Assembly (NCBI GenBank): GCA_937125475.1
Contig: CAKZLL010000316.1
Location: forward strand, 1-64,000
Length of the DNA: 64,000 nucleotides
Direction of reading: 5' to 3'
Origin: an uncultured Saprospiraceae bacterium
GTDB taxonomy: Bacteria; Bacteroidota; Bacteroidia; Chitinophagales; Saprospiraceae
The position numbers were made by a program, and so were the translations under genes. The first letter of the stretch is position 1. Each line of letters starts with the position of its first letter. Under the pieces are notes generated by a model. The model had not been told where the DNA came from. It searched no databases and saw nothing but the letters and a program-made list of their open reading frames with translations. This document shows, one piece after another, positions 37,761 to 46,097 of the stretch.

Positions 37761-38267
37761 TTATGATTCTTTTTTTGCGTCTGTCCCTTGTTTGATAATT
37801 ACGCCCGTTGCTTCAAATTTCAATTCAACTTTAGGCTCTGTAATTTTAGCGATCTCATCTTTACTTTTTCCAGCATCTTCTGCGTAATGACGTAATTCGT
37901 CAACAGAAGTTGTCTCCTTGTAAGCTTTACCCTCCATGATAACGGTTTTACCTGAAATATCTAAAGGCATGAAAAAACCATAATCTTTGAATTTCACAAC
38001 CATTTCTTTTTGATTGTCATCAGAATAAAGTGTCATCCAACAACCTTTCTTTTGACAAACCTCTCTCACTTTTCCTTCAACTTGAACGCCTTCTAAACCA
38101 CCTTTTTTCTCCAACTTAGTCAACATCTGATTATAAGTCATTACTTTGCCGACGGTTATCTTTTCGCCTCTATACTCGACTGCGCCTAAATTTTCTTGAA
38201 CGTTAGTCGTAGGAGTACAAGCTACAAAAACGGATAAAACGGCAAATAACCCGATTAATTTTTTCAT
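37761..38267 (-). CDS. DUF4920 lipoprotein
   Basis: 168 residues with a lipobox SVFVAC (Cys17). The DUF4920 core is seen in VEGKVREVCQKKGCWMTLY, with the CxxxxxCW pattern, then MPLDISGKTVIMEGKAY. The C-terminal helix is charged (VDELRHYAEDAGKSKDEIAK). An envelope protein with an OB-like fold and two cysteines; function unknown. Confidence 0.9.
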   Translation of the reverse strand: MKKLIGLFAVLSVFVACTPTTNVQENLGAVEYRGEKITVGKVMTYNQMLTKLEKKGGLEGVQVEGKVREVCQKKGCWMTLYSDDNQKEMVVKFKDYGFFMPLDISGKTVIMEGKAYKETTSVDELRHYAEDAGKSKDEIAKITEPKVELKFEATGVIIKQGTDAKKES

Positions 38268-38455
38268 ATTAATTTTTTAAATTAGGATATATTCATCCTA
38301 GATTTTTCATTGAATAATTTATTAATGCCTTACAAATTTAAGGATTTATCAAGAGCATTGAAAGGCATTATCTGTTAAAACCTTTCAAATTTGAGTTAAT
38401 TCTCTCTTTAGAAGCTTTTTAAAAAAAACTTTTTCGTGAATAAAAATATAAAAGA

Positions 38456-38486
38456 TTTGTTTTTATCCATAAAAAAGCTACTTTTG
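38456..38486 (+). promoter_or_regulatory. Promoter of tRNA-fMet copy 1, ends 3 bp before the tRNA
   Basis: TTTG (38456-38459), 19-bp spacer, TACTTTTG (38479-38486). The tRNA starts at 38490, so transcription would start at or within about two bases of the mature 5' end. Confidence 0.85.
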
Positions 38487-38489
38487 CAC

Positions 38490-38562
<73 letters not shown>

Positions 38563-38567
38563 CTAAT

Positions 38568-38599
38568 AAAATGCCTGACTATATAATAGTTAGGCATTT
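38568..38599 (+). terminator. Terminator of tRNA-fMet copy 1
   Basis: AAATGCCTGACTAT / ATAGTTAGGCATTT stem with a short ATA loop, 5 bp after the tRNA, followed by T-rich sequence. Confidence 0.8.
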
Positions 38600-38681
38600 C
38601 TATTTTAAAGCAATTAAAAAGAGCTTTAAAACGTTTCTCTAAGAAAAATAGAGAGAGGCTTGAGATGATAAAAATCAACTT

Positions 38682-39044
38682 ATGAAGAACAGATTAATTT
38701 TAGTGATGCTATTATTAAGCCATTTTGCCTACACTCAAGTTTTAGTAAATGAGGTAAATATTAATGAATTAAAGGATGTAAAATATATTCAGTTACTTGC
38801 TACACAGAAGGGTTTTTCCACAAAAATTGTAATCTCGGTAGATTATGGACAGCCTCGGAAGCTATTTAAAAGTCAACGAATAAAAGGGCTTGAAGGCAAA
38901 AACAAGGCATTCAATTCAGTTATTGATGCTTTAAACTTTATGGAAAAAAATGGCTGGGCATACGTAAATAGCTATGTTGCAACCGAATCTGGCTCGAATG
39001 AGTATCATTATCTCCTCAAGCGTAAAGAAGAGAAAAAAAAATAG
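38682..39044 (+). CDS. Small secreted protein, DUF4177-like
   Basis: 120 residues, signal peptide (MKNRLILVMLLLSHFAYTQ). The mature part has the pattern of DUF4177-like small proteins: KYIQLLATQKGFSTKIVISV, then ALNFMEKNGWAYVNSYV and YHYLLKR, and a basic end (KRKEEKKK). It sits between two identical initiator tRNA genes. Function unknown. Confidence 0.7.
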   Translation: MKNRLILVMLLLSHFAYTQVLVNEVNINELKDVKYIQLLATQKGFSTKIVISVDYGQPRKLFKSQRIKGLEGKNKAFNSVIDALNFMEKNGWAYVNSYVATESGSNEYHYLLKRKEEKKK

Positions 39045-39085
39045 AGGTACTTATGAAGTGATTATTGTGTATCTTCTATTTTAGA

Positions 39086-39136
39086 AAAATCAGAAAAGCC
39101 TTTCAGATTAATTTCTGAAAGGCTTTTCTGATTTTT
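39086..39136 (+). terminator. Terminator of the small secreted protein gene
   Basis: A 20-bp perfect stem (AATCAGAAAAGCCTTTCAGA and its complement) with a short loop, then T6. Confidence 0.85.
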
Positions 39137-39274
39137 TATCAAGAACTAATAAATCTTATTGCTGCTAAAATTAATCATTTATTTGTTTTTAAAAATAAAA
39201 AATGATTTAACCTACTGATTTTAAATAACTTAGAACAAGCTAATATAATTAGTCAATAAAGTTGATTTCATTCC

Positions 39275-39306
39275 TTTGGTTATTATCAAAAAATGACCTA
39301 CATTTG
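39275..39306 (+). promoter_or_regulatory. Promoter of tRNA-fMet copy 2, ends 3 bp before the tRNA
   Basis: TTTG (39275-39278), 20-bp spacer, TACATTTG (39299-39306); the tRNA begins at 39310, the same geometry as copy 1. Confidence 0.85.
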
Positions 39307-39309
39307 CAG

Positions 39310-39382
<73 letters not shown>

Positions 39383-39398
39383 CCAATAAAATTTTTGA

Positions 39399-39430
39399 GG
39401 TCTTTCAGATTAATTTCTGAAAGACTTTTT
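39399..39430 (+). terminator. Terminator of tRNA-fMet copy 2
   Basis: GGTCTTTCAGATTAATTTCT... stem: arms GTCTTTCAGA / TCTGAAAGAC with T5 after. It shares CTTTCAGATTAATTTCTGAAAG with the hairpin at 39086-39136 (given here as shared block 39402-39423), so one was probably copied from the other. Confidence 0.75.
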
Positions 39431-39781
39431 TAATTTTATACCATTAAATTATTAAACATCCTTTTTTTCTTGTTATTCTTACACTCAAACTATTAAACAA
39501 AAGGGCATTTCTAGTACTAATAAAATTCAAAAAAATCAGTCTGAATGCTGTAGTGAGTTGACGAATAGGCGAGCCAATTATCTTTCCACGAATGATATTA
39601 CTCAAGGCTTGTAACAAGGAAAAACTTCACTTCTTTAATTTTTACAGAAAAAAGAAATACTAGGATAATTACCAAGATGAAAACCCTCATTTTGACAATA
39701 TATCGCCTGATAATGATAGAAAACGATGAACATTTTGATTTGAAGATAGTGAAAGGGACGGAAGATTTGGAAAATTAAAAA

Positions 39782-39816
39782 TGCTCTAGCATAACCTTTT
39801 GGACTATACTAGAGCA
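39782..39816. repeat. Hairpin repeat, copy 1 (TGCTCTAGCATAA type)
   Basis: Arms TGCTCTAG and CTAGAGCA with CATAA / TATA inside, preceded by AAAAA. A sister hairpin lies at 40166-40199. Fits a terminator for a lost gene. Confidence 0.6.
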
Positions 39817-40165
39817 ATAAATCACTATTCCCTATATTTTTTTATTGTAAAGTAAATATAATTATATCGCAGTGTGGTAGTATCATAAAATGAGAAAAAA
39901 CTCACGACATTCTGTTTTATGAGTAAGGGATCTAGCAATTATGGGTTTAGTAAACAAGTGCAATATCTCGGCACATTGTTGTTAGAATAATTAAATTAAT
40001 TATCTATTTATTAATCTCATTTGAGGCGATTATGTTACCCTCTTTTTATTTATTTTTATAAATAAAATTCAAAACCCAAATTAAAAGTGGAATAATATTT
40101 TTCGAAGGAAGAAGGAATTTTTGGAAAAATTTCTTTCACTTATTTTGTGGAGTAGAACAAAAAAA

Positions 40166-40199
40166 TGCTCCAGCATAATTATTACATTATACTGGAGCA
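40166..40199. repeat. Hairpin repeat, copy 2 (TGCTCCAGCATAA type)
   Basis: TGCTCCAGCATAA at the left, TTATACTGGAGCA at the right. Relative to copy 1 the third-from-inner stem pair changed from T-A to C-G on both sides, a compensated change. Confidence 0.6.
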
Positions 40200-40699
40200 A
40201 AAAAATCGCTGTTAAATAAATATTAATTAGGTTGTAATCATAAAGATTTGACAGTTTGAGCTACATATAAACCATCAATAGGAAGTAAACATATAAATTG
40301 AGGGAGAATGTTTACTAAATTCTTGTTTCATTTTGAATTAAAAAAACTATACAGGGTTGTGAGGTTTAATATATTGGGAATATTAATAATCTATGTGATA
40401 TAAACAATTTTACAAACTACAAGCACACTAACTAAAAGAAGTATTGTGTCCTATATTAGTTAATGTACCAAAACAAGAAAATGTTACTCATTTTTTTGTT
40501 TTTTTTTAAAAAAAAATTTATTTATAAAAAAAAGGTATCTACGGGTAACAATTTTAGCTAGAAATAGATAGATAAGTAGACCGTGTTACATTATTTTTTA
40601 ATAAAAAAATAAATGAAGTGATATCGTTTAAAATAAAGCAATGTCCTATTTTTACATTGCATAAAATTCTATTTCATAACAAATTAAAAAATTAGACAA

Positions 40700-41134
40700 A
40701 TGAGTGGTGGTGATAAAGGTAAACTTAGAGGAAGACCAAGATGTGCTTCTGTAAGGGTTAGAGCTATGATTACTGGTGGAGATGATGTTGTTCGTGTAGG
40801 GGATTATGATATAACTTCAATGGAAGTTACAATTGGTTACAGTACTCCAGCTGAATCCCCTGATGGATATACAATAGACACATTAATAATTTCTCCTGAC
40901 CCTGAAAATATTGGTAGTGTCATACTCAATGGTTCTTTTCAGGTCGAAGATCCTGCACCAGATACAGGAACATTTAAAACAACTGTTACAAATGAAGAAA
41001 AAATGTTCGAATTATATGCTTTGCATGAATTAAAAAATGCTTATGCAGGGACAACACCTTTAGTTTCTGGAGAGGAATTGCTTTCTGAGGTTTCATATTC
41101 GTATTGTGTAGAAGGTCAGCCTTGTGATGAGTAA
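40700..41134 (+). CDS. Small acidic protein upstream of the CHAT protease, function unknown
   Basis: 144 residues, no signal peptide. A short basic start (SGGDKGKLRGRPRCASVRVRA) of 21 residues is followed by a beta-rich body (VVRVGDYDITSMEVTIGYST, TLIISPDPENIGSVILNG) and an acidic end with a CVEGQPCDE tail. No family recognised. It has its own strong terminator 48 bp after the stop and lies 203 bp before the large TPR-CHAT gene. In CHAT-type loci small neighbours are sometimes substrates or partners; this is a hypothesis here. Confidence 0.7.
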   Translation: MSGGDKGKLRGRPRCASVRVRAMITGGDDVVRVGDYDITSMEVTIGYSTPAESPDGYTIDTLIISPDPENIGSVILNGSFQVEDPAPDTGTFKTTVTNEEKMFELYALHELKNAYAGTTPLVSGEELLSEVSYSYCVEGQPCDE

Positions 41135-41181
41135 TTCACATATTACTCGAAAAGTAAAAAGTAATTCATAAAATAAAAACG

Positions 41182-41203
41182 GGGAACGAAAGTTCCCTTT
41201 TTT
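41182..41203 (+). terminator. Terminator of the small acidic protein gene
   Basis: GGGAAC-GAAA-GTTCCC followed by T6: a 6-bp GC-rich stem with a GNRA tetraloop, a textbook intrinsic terminator. Confidence 0.88.
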
Positions 41204-41337
41204 ATTCTAGAATAATTTCCGTTCTTAGAGTTTTTAAATAGAACTGTAATTCTTAATATTTTAGGATTACAAAGTACCTCGACCAAAAATTGCTCATTTA
41301 GATCAATTTTCAGGGAGAGTATTTAAATTCAATTAAA

Positions 41338-44300
41338 ATGGTACAGAAGGGAGTTTTACTTTTTCTTATTGGAGTAATCATTATTTTCTTAGTAGGTTTT
41401 CAACTTAATGAATTAGATTCTATTGAATCAAAAACTGAGATAGAGAAATTACTCCTAGAAAAAGATCGTTTATTAAACGAAGAAAAATATGACTTAGCTT
41501 TAGGAAAGTTGTTAAATATTAAGGATTTTTATATTAAAAATAAAAATTGGAATGAAGCTGTTATTTTTCTAAATAAAGCAACAGATCTACATTTAAATAT
41601 ATTTCCAGATAGCTATTCTCAAGAAGAATATATTCGAGAGGCTATTAATATTATACAAGAACATATAAAAGATGAAACAACACTAGCCAAGGCAATTGCG
41701 GTTACTTATCAAAATATGGGGCAAATACACCTTGAAGCCAATCAAAAAGATAGTGCAACACATTATTTATCCTTGTCTATCAACCTTTTCGCTACCATTA
41801 AAGATTGGCATAATCTAGGATGGGCTAAAGTTACTTTAGCGGTTAATTATTATTATGGGGGTGATTTTGTGTATATGAAAAAGCAGTTGAAAGAAGCTGA
41901 ATTATTAGTTAAAACACACGAATTATCTCCTGATATATTAGATGCAATATATGATTTATTAGGTGTTTTTTATTTCCATACAGAGGCGGATTATGAAAAA
42001 GCGATTGAAGTAACAGAACATTCATTGCAACTCGTACTAGAAAAAGAAAGTAAAAGCGGACAAGATTCTTTTCATATTGCTAATATTTACAACAATTTAG
42101 GTGTTTATTTTTTATACAAAAGAGATTTTACTAGAGCAGGACATTACTTTGAAGTTTGTTTACATTATTTTGATCTGTTGGGTATAGCTGATGAAAATAA
42201 AGTTGATGTTTTGGCTAACTATGGAATAGTTAATTTTGAATTAAAAAAACACCCTTTGGCTATCCAGTTTTTTCAAAAATCTTTATTTTTAGGTAAAGAA
42301 CAGAACAATAAAAGCCAACAAATAGAAAATGAATTAAGTGCATATCAAAATTTAACAACCATTTATGACCGAATAGAACATCAAGATAGTGCCTTATTTT
42401 ATGTAAATAAAGGAATTGAACTCATTGTTTCACAAAAACAAGAAGATCCTTTTTTCTATTTCTTGAAAGCACGTGTTTTATTACACCAAAAACAGTTTGT
42501 CCAAGCAAAAGAAATTATATCTAGTCATTTGAATAGAAAGACACAAGGCACTTTAATTTTTGATTTACAACGAGATTATTTAGCTTATCAGTTATTGGGA
42601 GAGATATATCGTTCGCTAAAAGATTATGACCAATCATTGTTTTATTATCAAAAAGCATTGGTTAGTAATATTCCAAATTTTAATGATACTACTGATTTTA
42701 ATCAACCTCATAGCATTGAAAATGCTTATATCATTAATAATTTAATTAAAATTTTACAGGAAAAAGCGATTACCTTTAATGCTATTGGTACATTTAAAAG
42801 CAAGTATCAAGCCTTCAAAAATTATGAACTTGCTATTGAATGGGCAGAAAAGCTTCGATTAGATTTTACTTTTGAAGAATCAAAAATAAAATTAAATGAA
42901 GAAACGGCTGAATTATACAGTAATGCTGTGGCAATTGCTTATGATCTTTATTCTGAAACAAATGATGAAAAATATTTAAAAGAGGCTTTCATTATTGTTG
43001 AAAAACAAAAAGCTATCTTATTATTAGAATCATTAATTGATGCTAAAGGAAAACAATATTATGGTGTACCTGAACATTCATTAAATAGAGAGCGAAGTTT
43101 GAAGAATAGTATCGCTTTTTATCAACAAAAAGTATTGGAAGCAGAAAAAAATCAAGATGAACCAAAAATCCAAATGTATAAGCAGTATTACACGGATTTT
43201 AATGTTCAATTAGCTAACCTTAAAGATAGTTTGCAAGCGTATTATGAAAATTACTTTAAATTAGAGTATCAATCTTCCATAGCGGATATTCCTGCCGTTC
43301 AGAAGGAATTACTAAAAGAAAACCAAGTTTTTGTTCAATACTTCACGACAGATAGTTTGACCTATGCTTTTATTATTGAAAAGAATAAATCCCATTTTAT
43401 CGCTGTTCCTAATACAGAAAAGGAAAAACTTTTATTACAGCATTTTCAAGCAACGTTGCGCTCACCTCAAGGGTTAGAAAGTGATGGTAGAGCTGCATTT
43501 CAAGAATTTACAACCTTATCTCATCAAGCTTATCAACTTATTTTCGAACCGATTATAAAAAAAGTATCTCCTCAAACAACAGGCTTTTTGATTGCTGCTG
43601 ATGGATCATTAAATTATTTACCTTTTGAAGTTTTATTAAATCAAGCTATTGAAAATAATACGATAGATTTTATTCGATTACCTTATTTAATTAAAAAATA
43701 TCAATTTCATTATGGTTATTCAGGGACTTTATTATTAGAAAATCAATATAAATATAATGAAGTGCCTGCGAATGATAAATGTTTTGCTGTCGCGCCACTC
43801 TATGAAACTTCTCCGATTATTGCTCAGCGAGGGGATTTAGCAGCATTAAACAATCAAACAGCCCCATTGAAAGGGACAGCCAAAGAAGTCCAAGCTATTT
43901 CAAAGCATTTTAATGGAACTTTTGATTTTAGTGAAACTGCTACGAAAGAAAACTTTGTAAAAAAGGCAAATGATTATGGTATTCTACACTTAGCCATGCA
44001 TGGAAAACCAGATATGGCACAACCTAAATATGCTCATTTGATTTTCTCAAATACAATAGAAGATACCCCAAGTAGTCATTTATTGTATCATTATGAAGTT
44101 GCTAATCTAAAAATGAAAGCACAAATGGCAGTGCTAAGTGCTTGTGAAACAGGAGTAGGTAAAGCAATTGAAGGAGAAGGAGTGATGAGTTTAGGCCGTG
44201 GTTTTATGTATGCAGGAATACCTAGTGTTGTGATGAGTTATTGGAAAATGAATGATCTGTCAACTAGCCAATTAATGCCTATGTTTTATGAAAAACTAGC

Positions 44301-44532
44301 AAAAGGTATGCGAAAAGATGTGGCACTACATGAAGCTAAAATTGAATATTTAGAAAATGCCACTATGGAAAATGCACATCCTTTTTATTGGGCTGGATTT
44401 ATAGGTATAGGAGATGCACGTCCGATTAAACAAAATAAATCGACTAATTTATTTTATCTAATCGGAGGAGCGGGTCTATTTTTATTCAGTTTATTTTTTT
44501 TATTCCAAAATCAAAAATCAAAGTTTAGTTAA
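41338..44532 (+). CDS. Membrane-anchored TPR-CHAT protease
   Basis: 1064 residues. An N-terminal transmembrane segment (VLLFLIGVIIIFLVGF, 6-21) is followed by about ten tetratricopeptide repeats (to about 560; for example DSFHIANIYNNLGVYFLYKR), a coiled linker, and a C-terminal CHAT peptidase domain (about 720-1030) with the catalytic dyad His888 (LHLAMHGKP) and Cys936 (AVLSACETGVG), both intact. A second hydrophobic segment (FYLIGGAGLFLFSLFFLF) sits at the very C-terminus with a basic tail (KSKFS). With both ends positive the TPR-CHAT part is most simply placed in the periplasm. CHAT domains are caspase/separase-like proteases. The gene ends overlapping by 15 bp the convergent anti-sigma-like gene, whose sigma factor lies beside it. 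Confidence 0.93.
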   Translation: MVQKGVLLFLIGVIIIFLVGFQLNELDSIESKTEIEKLLLEKDRLLNEEKYDLALGKLLNIKDFYIKNKNWNEAVIFLNKATDLHLNIFPDSYSQEEYIREAINIIQEHIKDETTLAKAIAVTYQNMGQIHLEANQKDSATHYLSLSINLFATIKDWHNLGWAKVTLAVNYYYGGDFVYMKKQLKEAELLVKTHELSPDILDAIYDLLGVFYFHTEADYEKAIEVTEHSLQLVLEKESKSGQDSFHIANIYNNLGVYFLYKRDFTRAGHYFEVCLHYFDLLGIADENKVDVLANYGIVNFELKKHPLAIQFFQKSLFLGKEQNNKSQQIENELSAYQNLTTIYDRIEHQDSALFYVNKGIELIVSQKQEDPFFYFLKARVLLHQKQFVQAKEIISSHLNRKTQGTLIFDLQRDYLAYQLLGEIYRSLKDYDQSLFYYQKALVSNIPNFNDTTDFNQPHSIENAYIINNLIKILQEKAITFNAIGTFKSKYQAFKNYELAIEWAEKLRLDFTFEESKIKLNEETAELYSNAVAIAYDLYSETNDEKYLKEAFIIVEKQKAILLLESLIDAKGKQYYGVPEHSLNRERSLKNSIAFYQQKVLEAEKNQDEPKIQMYKQYYTDFNVQLANLKDSLQAYYENYFKLEYQSSIADIPAVQKELLKENQVFVQYFTTDSLTYAFIIEKNKSHFIAVPNTEKEKLLLQHFQATLRSPQGLESDGRAAFQEFTTLSHQAYQLIFEPIIKKVSPQTTGFLIAADGSLNYLPFEVLLNQAIENNTIDFIRLPYLIKKYQFHYGYSGTLLLENQYKYNEVPANDKCFAVAPLYETSPIIAQRGDLAALNNQTAPLKGTAKEVQAISKHFNGTFDFSETATKENFVKKANDYGILHLAMHGKPDMAQPKYAHLIFSNTIEDTPSSHLLYHYEVANLKMKAQMAVLSACETGVGKAIEGEGVMSLGRGFMYAGIPSVVMSYWKMNDLSTSQLMPMFYEKLAKGMRKDVALHEAKIEYLENATMENAHPFYWAGFIGIGDARPIKQNKSTNLFYLIGGAGLFLFSLFFLFQNQKSKFS

Positions 44533-45333
44533 TACTTCTTGTGCTAATCTAGGGTATTTTCCAACTTTTCTAGCAGCTAATACCTCTAAATAAGGTTTAG
44601 CCAAAGTTGGTTTGCCTTTTTTTATATAAGCCAATGCTAAATACCAACGAGCTGTTTCTTGATAAAGACTTGATGATCCTTCTGTTAAAGGTTGCAAGAT
44701 TTCAACGGCTTTTTCAATTTGCGGCATTGTTGTATTTAAATAACAATTTGCTAATAAAATCTTAGAAGGCGTATCGCTAGGTTGAATAGTGATACGTTCT
44801 AACAATAAAGGTATTGCCTTTTCATAATCGCTATTTTCATAGAAATTAATCGTCTTTTTTTGATTATCTCCTATCGTATTATCACCTCTAGTGATCTGAC
44901 TAGAAGGATAAGCTTCATAATATGACGCAAAAACATCTGGTGTATTATCTATATTTTGATAAGCTCTATTTATTCCTATTCCTCCTAAAACAACCAATAA
45001 AACAGTAGCTGCCACCGCCCAAGGTCTTCTATAAAAAGGAATACGTTTAATTTTTCTTGTACTTTTAACTGAAGAAAGCTTACTTTCTTTAGGCGTTATG
45101 TTTTTCACAGCATCATCAAACAGGTATTTTTTGCCTAAAGAATCTAGTTTTGTTGTTAGATCTTTTTCAAAAAAAACATCGTCCAATGCTATTTTTATAT
45201 CTTTTGATATTTCTACATCCATTGCTAATTCCTCATCGGTTAGCAATGCCTCCTCAAAATTGATTAATTCTTCTCCTTCTAGTGTGTTTTCTAGGAATTT
45301 TTCAATTTCTTCTTGTCTATTGTCTCTATCCAT
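44518..45333 (-). CDS. Anti-sigma-like membrane protein with TPR-type C-terminal domain
   Basis: 271 residues. N-terminal 90 residues are acidic and soluble (NRQEEIEKFLENTLEGEELI, EEALLTDEELAMDVEISK), as in zinc-less anti-sigma domains; then one transmembrane helix (PWAVAATVLLVVLGGIGI, about 106-123), then a periplasmic helical-repeat region (AIPLLLERITIQPSDTPSKIL, LANCYLNTTMPQIEKAVEIL). It starts 14 bp after the sigma gene ends, so they form an operon. The topology fits an anti-sigma factor whose outer part could sense or bind the TPR-CHAT protein encoded convergently. Confidence 0.8.
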   Translation of the reverse strand: MDRDNRQEEIEKFLENTLEGEELINFEEALLTDEELAMDVEISKDIKIALDDVFFEKDLTTKLDSLGKKYLFDDAVKNITPKESKLSSVKSTRKIKRIPFYRRPWAVAATVLLVVLGGIGINRAYQNIDNTPDVFASYYEAYPSSQITRGDNTIGDNQKKTINFYENSDYEKAIPLLLERITIQPSDTPSKILLANCYLNTTMPQIEKAVEILQPLTEGSSSLYQETARWYLALAYIKKGKPTLAKPYLEVLAARKVGKYPRLAQEVLTKL

Positions 45334-45347
45334 GATTTACCGATTCC

Positions 45348-45926
45348 TCAATTCATTAAATAATGTTCTACATAGTATGCATCATTTTTTATTCGGTTTA
45401 AGAGCTTTTCTTTACATTTAAACTTTCGTTTACGGGCATACCCCTCACTTTTAAAACCCATTATAGCAACAATTTCTTTCATTCTTTTTCCTTCGATATA
45501 AAGTCTGAGTATTTGACGACAACCTGCGCTTAATTCTTCCATTTTTTTGAGGTAGAATTGGTGTCGTTCTCGCTGAATAATCTCTTTTTCAATATCTGTA
45601 CTATCTATTAATCCCAATTCTCCTTCAATTGTTACCGTTGTTCGCTTATTTTTTTTCAACATTTTCCACCAAACATGGCGACAAATGGAATAAAAGTAAG
45701 TTAAAAAGGTACTAGTCAATTTTAGATCACTATTTCTTACTTTTTTTAATACAATAATTAAACTTTCCTGGATTACATCTCTTGCATCTTCTGCTGTGCC
45801 ATTATTTTGTTTAACTAGTTTGAGTATTGCGGGGGCATAATTGACATAAATTTCCTCTAAGATCTTAGAATCTCCATTTTTAATGCCTTCCAAATATTTT
45901 TGATCTTTATGCTCTAGTTGTGCCAT
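45348..45926 (-). CDS. ECF-type sigma-70 family factor
   Basis: 192 residues. Region 2 (AILKLVKQNNGTAEDARDVIQESLIIVLKK: the DARDVIQES helix that binds core and melts -10) and region 4 (LSAGCRQILRLYIEGKRMKEIVAIMGFKSEG, HTH with EGYARKRKFKCKEKL recognition helix) are both clear. Length and two-domain layout suit an ECF sigma. Together with the anti-sigma-like gene 14 bp downstream and the CHAT gene convergent with them, it probably controls the locus. A TATTTTTG -7 box lies 30 bp upstream. Confidence 0.92.
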   Translation of the reverse strand: MAQLEHKDQKYLEGIKNGDSKILEEIYVNYAPAILKLVKQNNGTAEDARDVIQESLIIVLKKVRNSDLKLTSTFLTYFYSICRHVWWKMLKKNKRTTVTIEGELGLIDSTDIEKEIIQRERHQFYLKKMEELSAGCRQILRLYIEGKRMKEIVAIMGFKSEGYARKRKFKCKEKLLNRIKNDAYYVEHYLMN

Positions 45927-45955
45927 ATTGTAATTTCACTTTATTTCTATTGAAG

Positions 45956-45963
45956 CAAAAATA
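45956..45963 (-). promoter_or_regulatory. Candidate -7 box of the sigma-factor operon
   Basis: On the minus strand TATTTTTG, 30 bp before the start codon at 45926; the TTTG -33 box is not evident. Confidence 0.4.
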
Positions 45964-46097
45964 CGATTTTGGTTAGTAACTTAGGCATAAATTATCCTAA
46001 AATTGAGGAATTGGCTTTCAGCTCTTACAAAAAATGCAATTTCTTTTTTGACGTAATTATAGATTATCAAGTAACTGTTTTATTTTTAAATATCTAA

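Noticed and set aside
39677-39778. 33-codon frame as a small protein
   Set aside because: Other phases of the same stretch look equally protein-like, suggesting gene debris rather than an active small gene.
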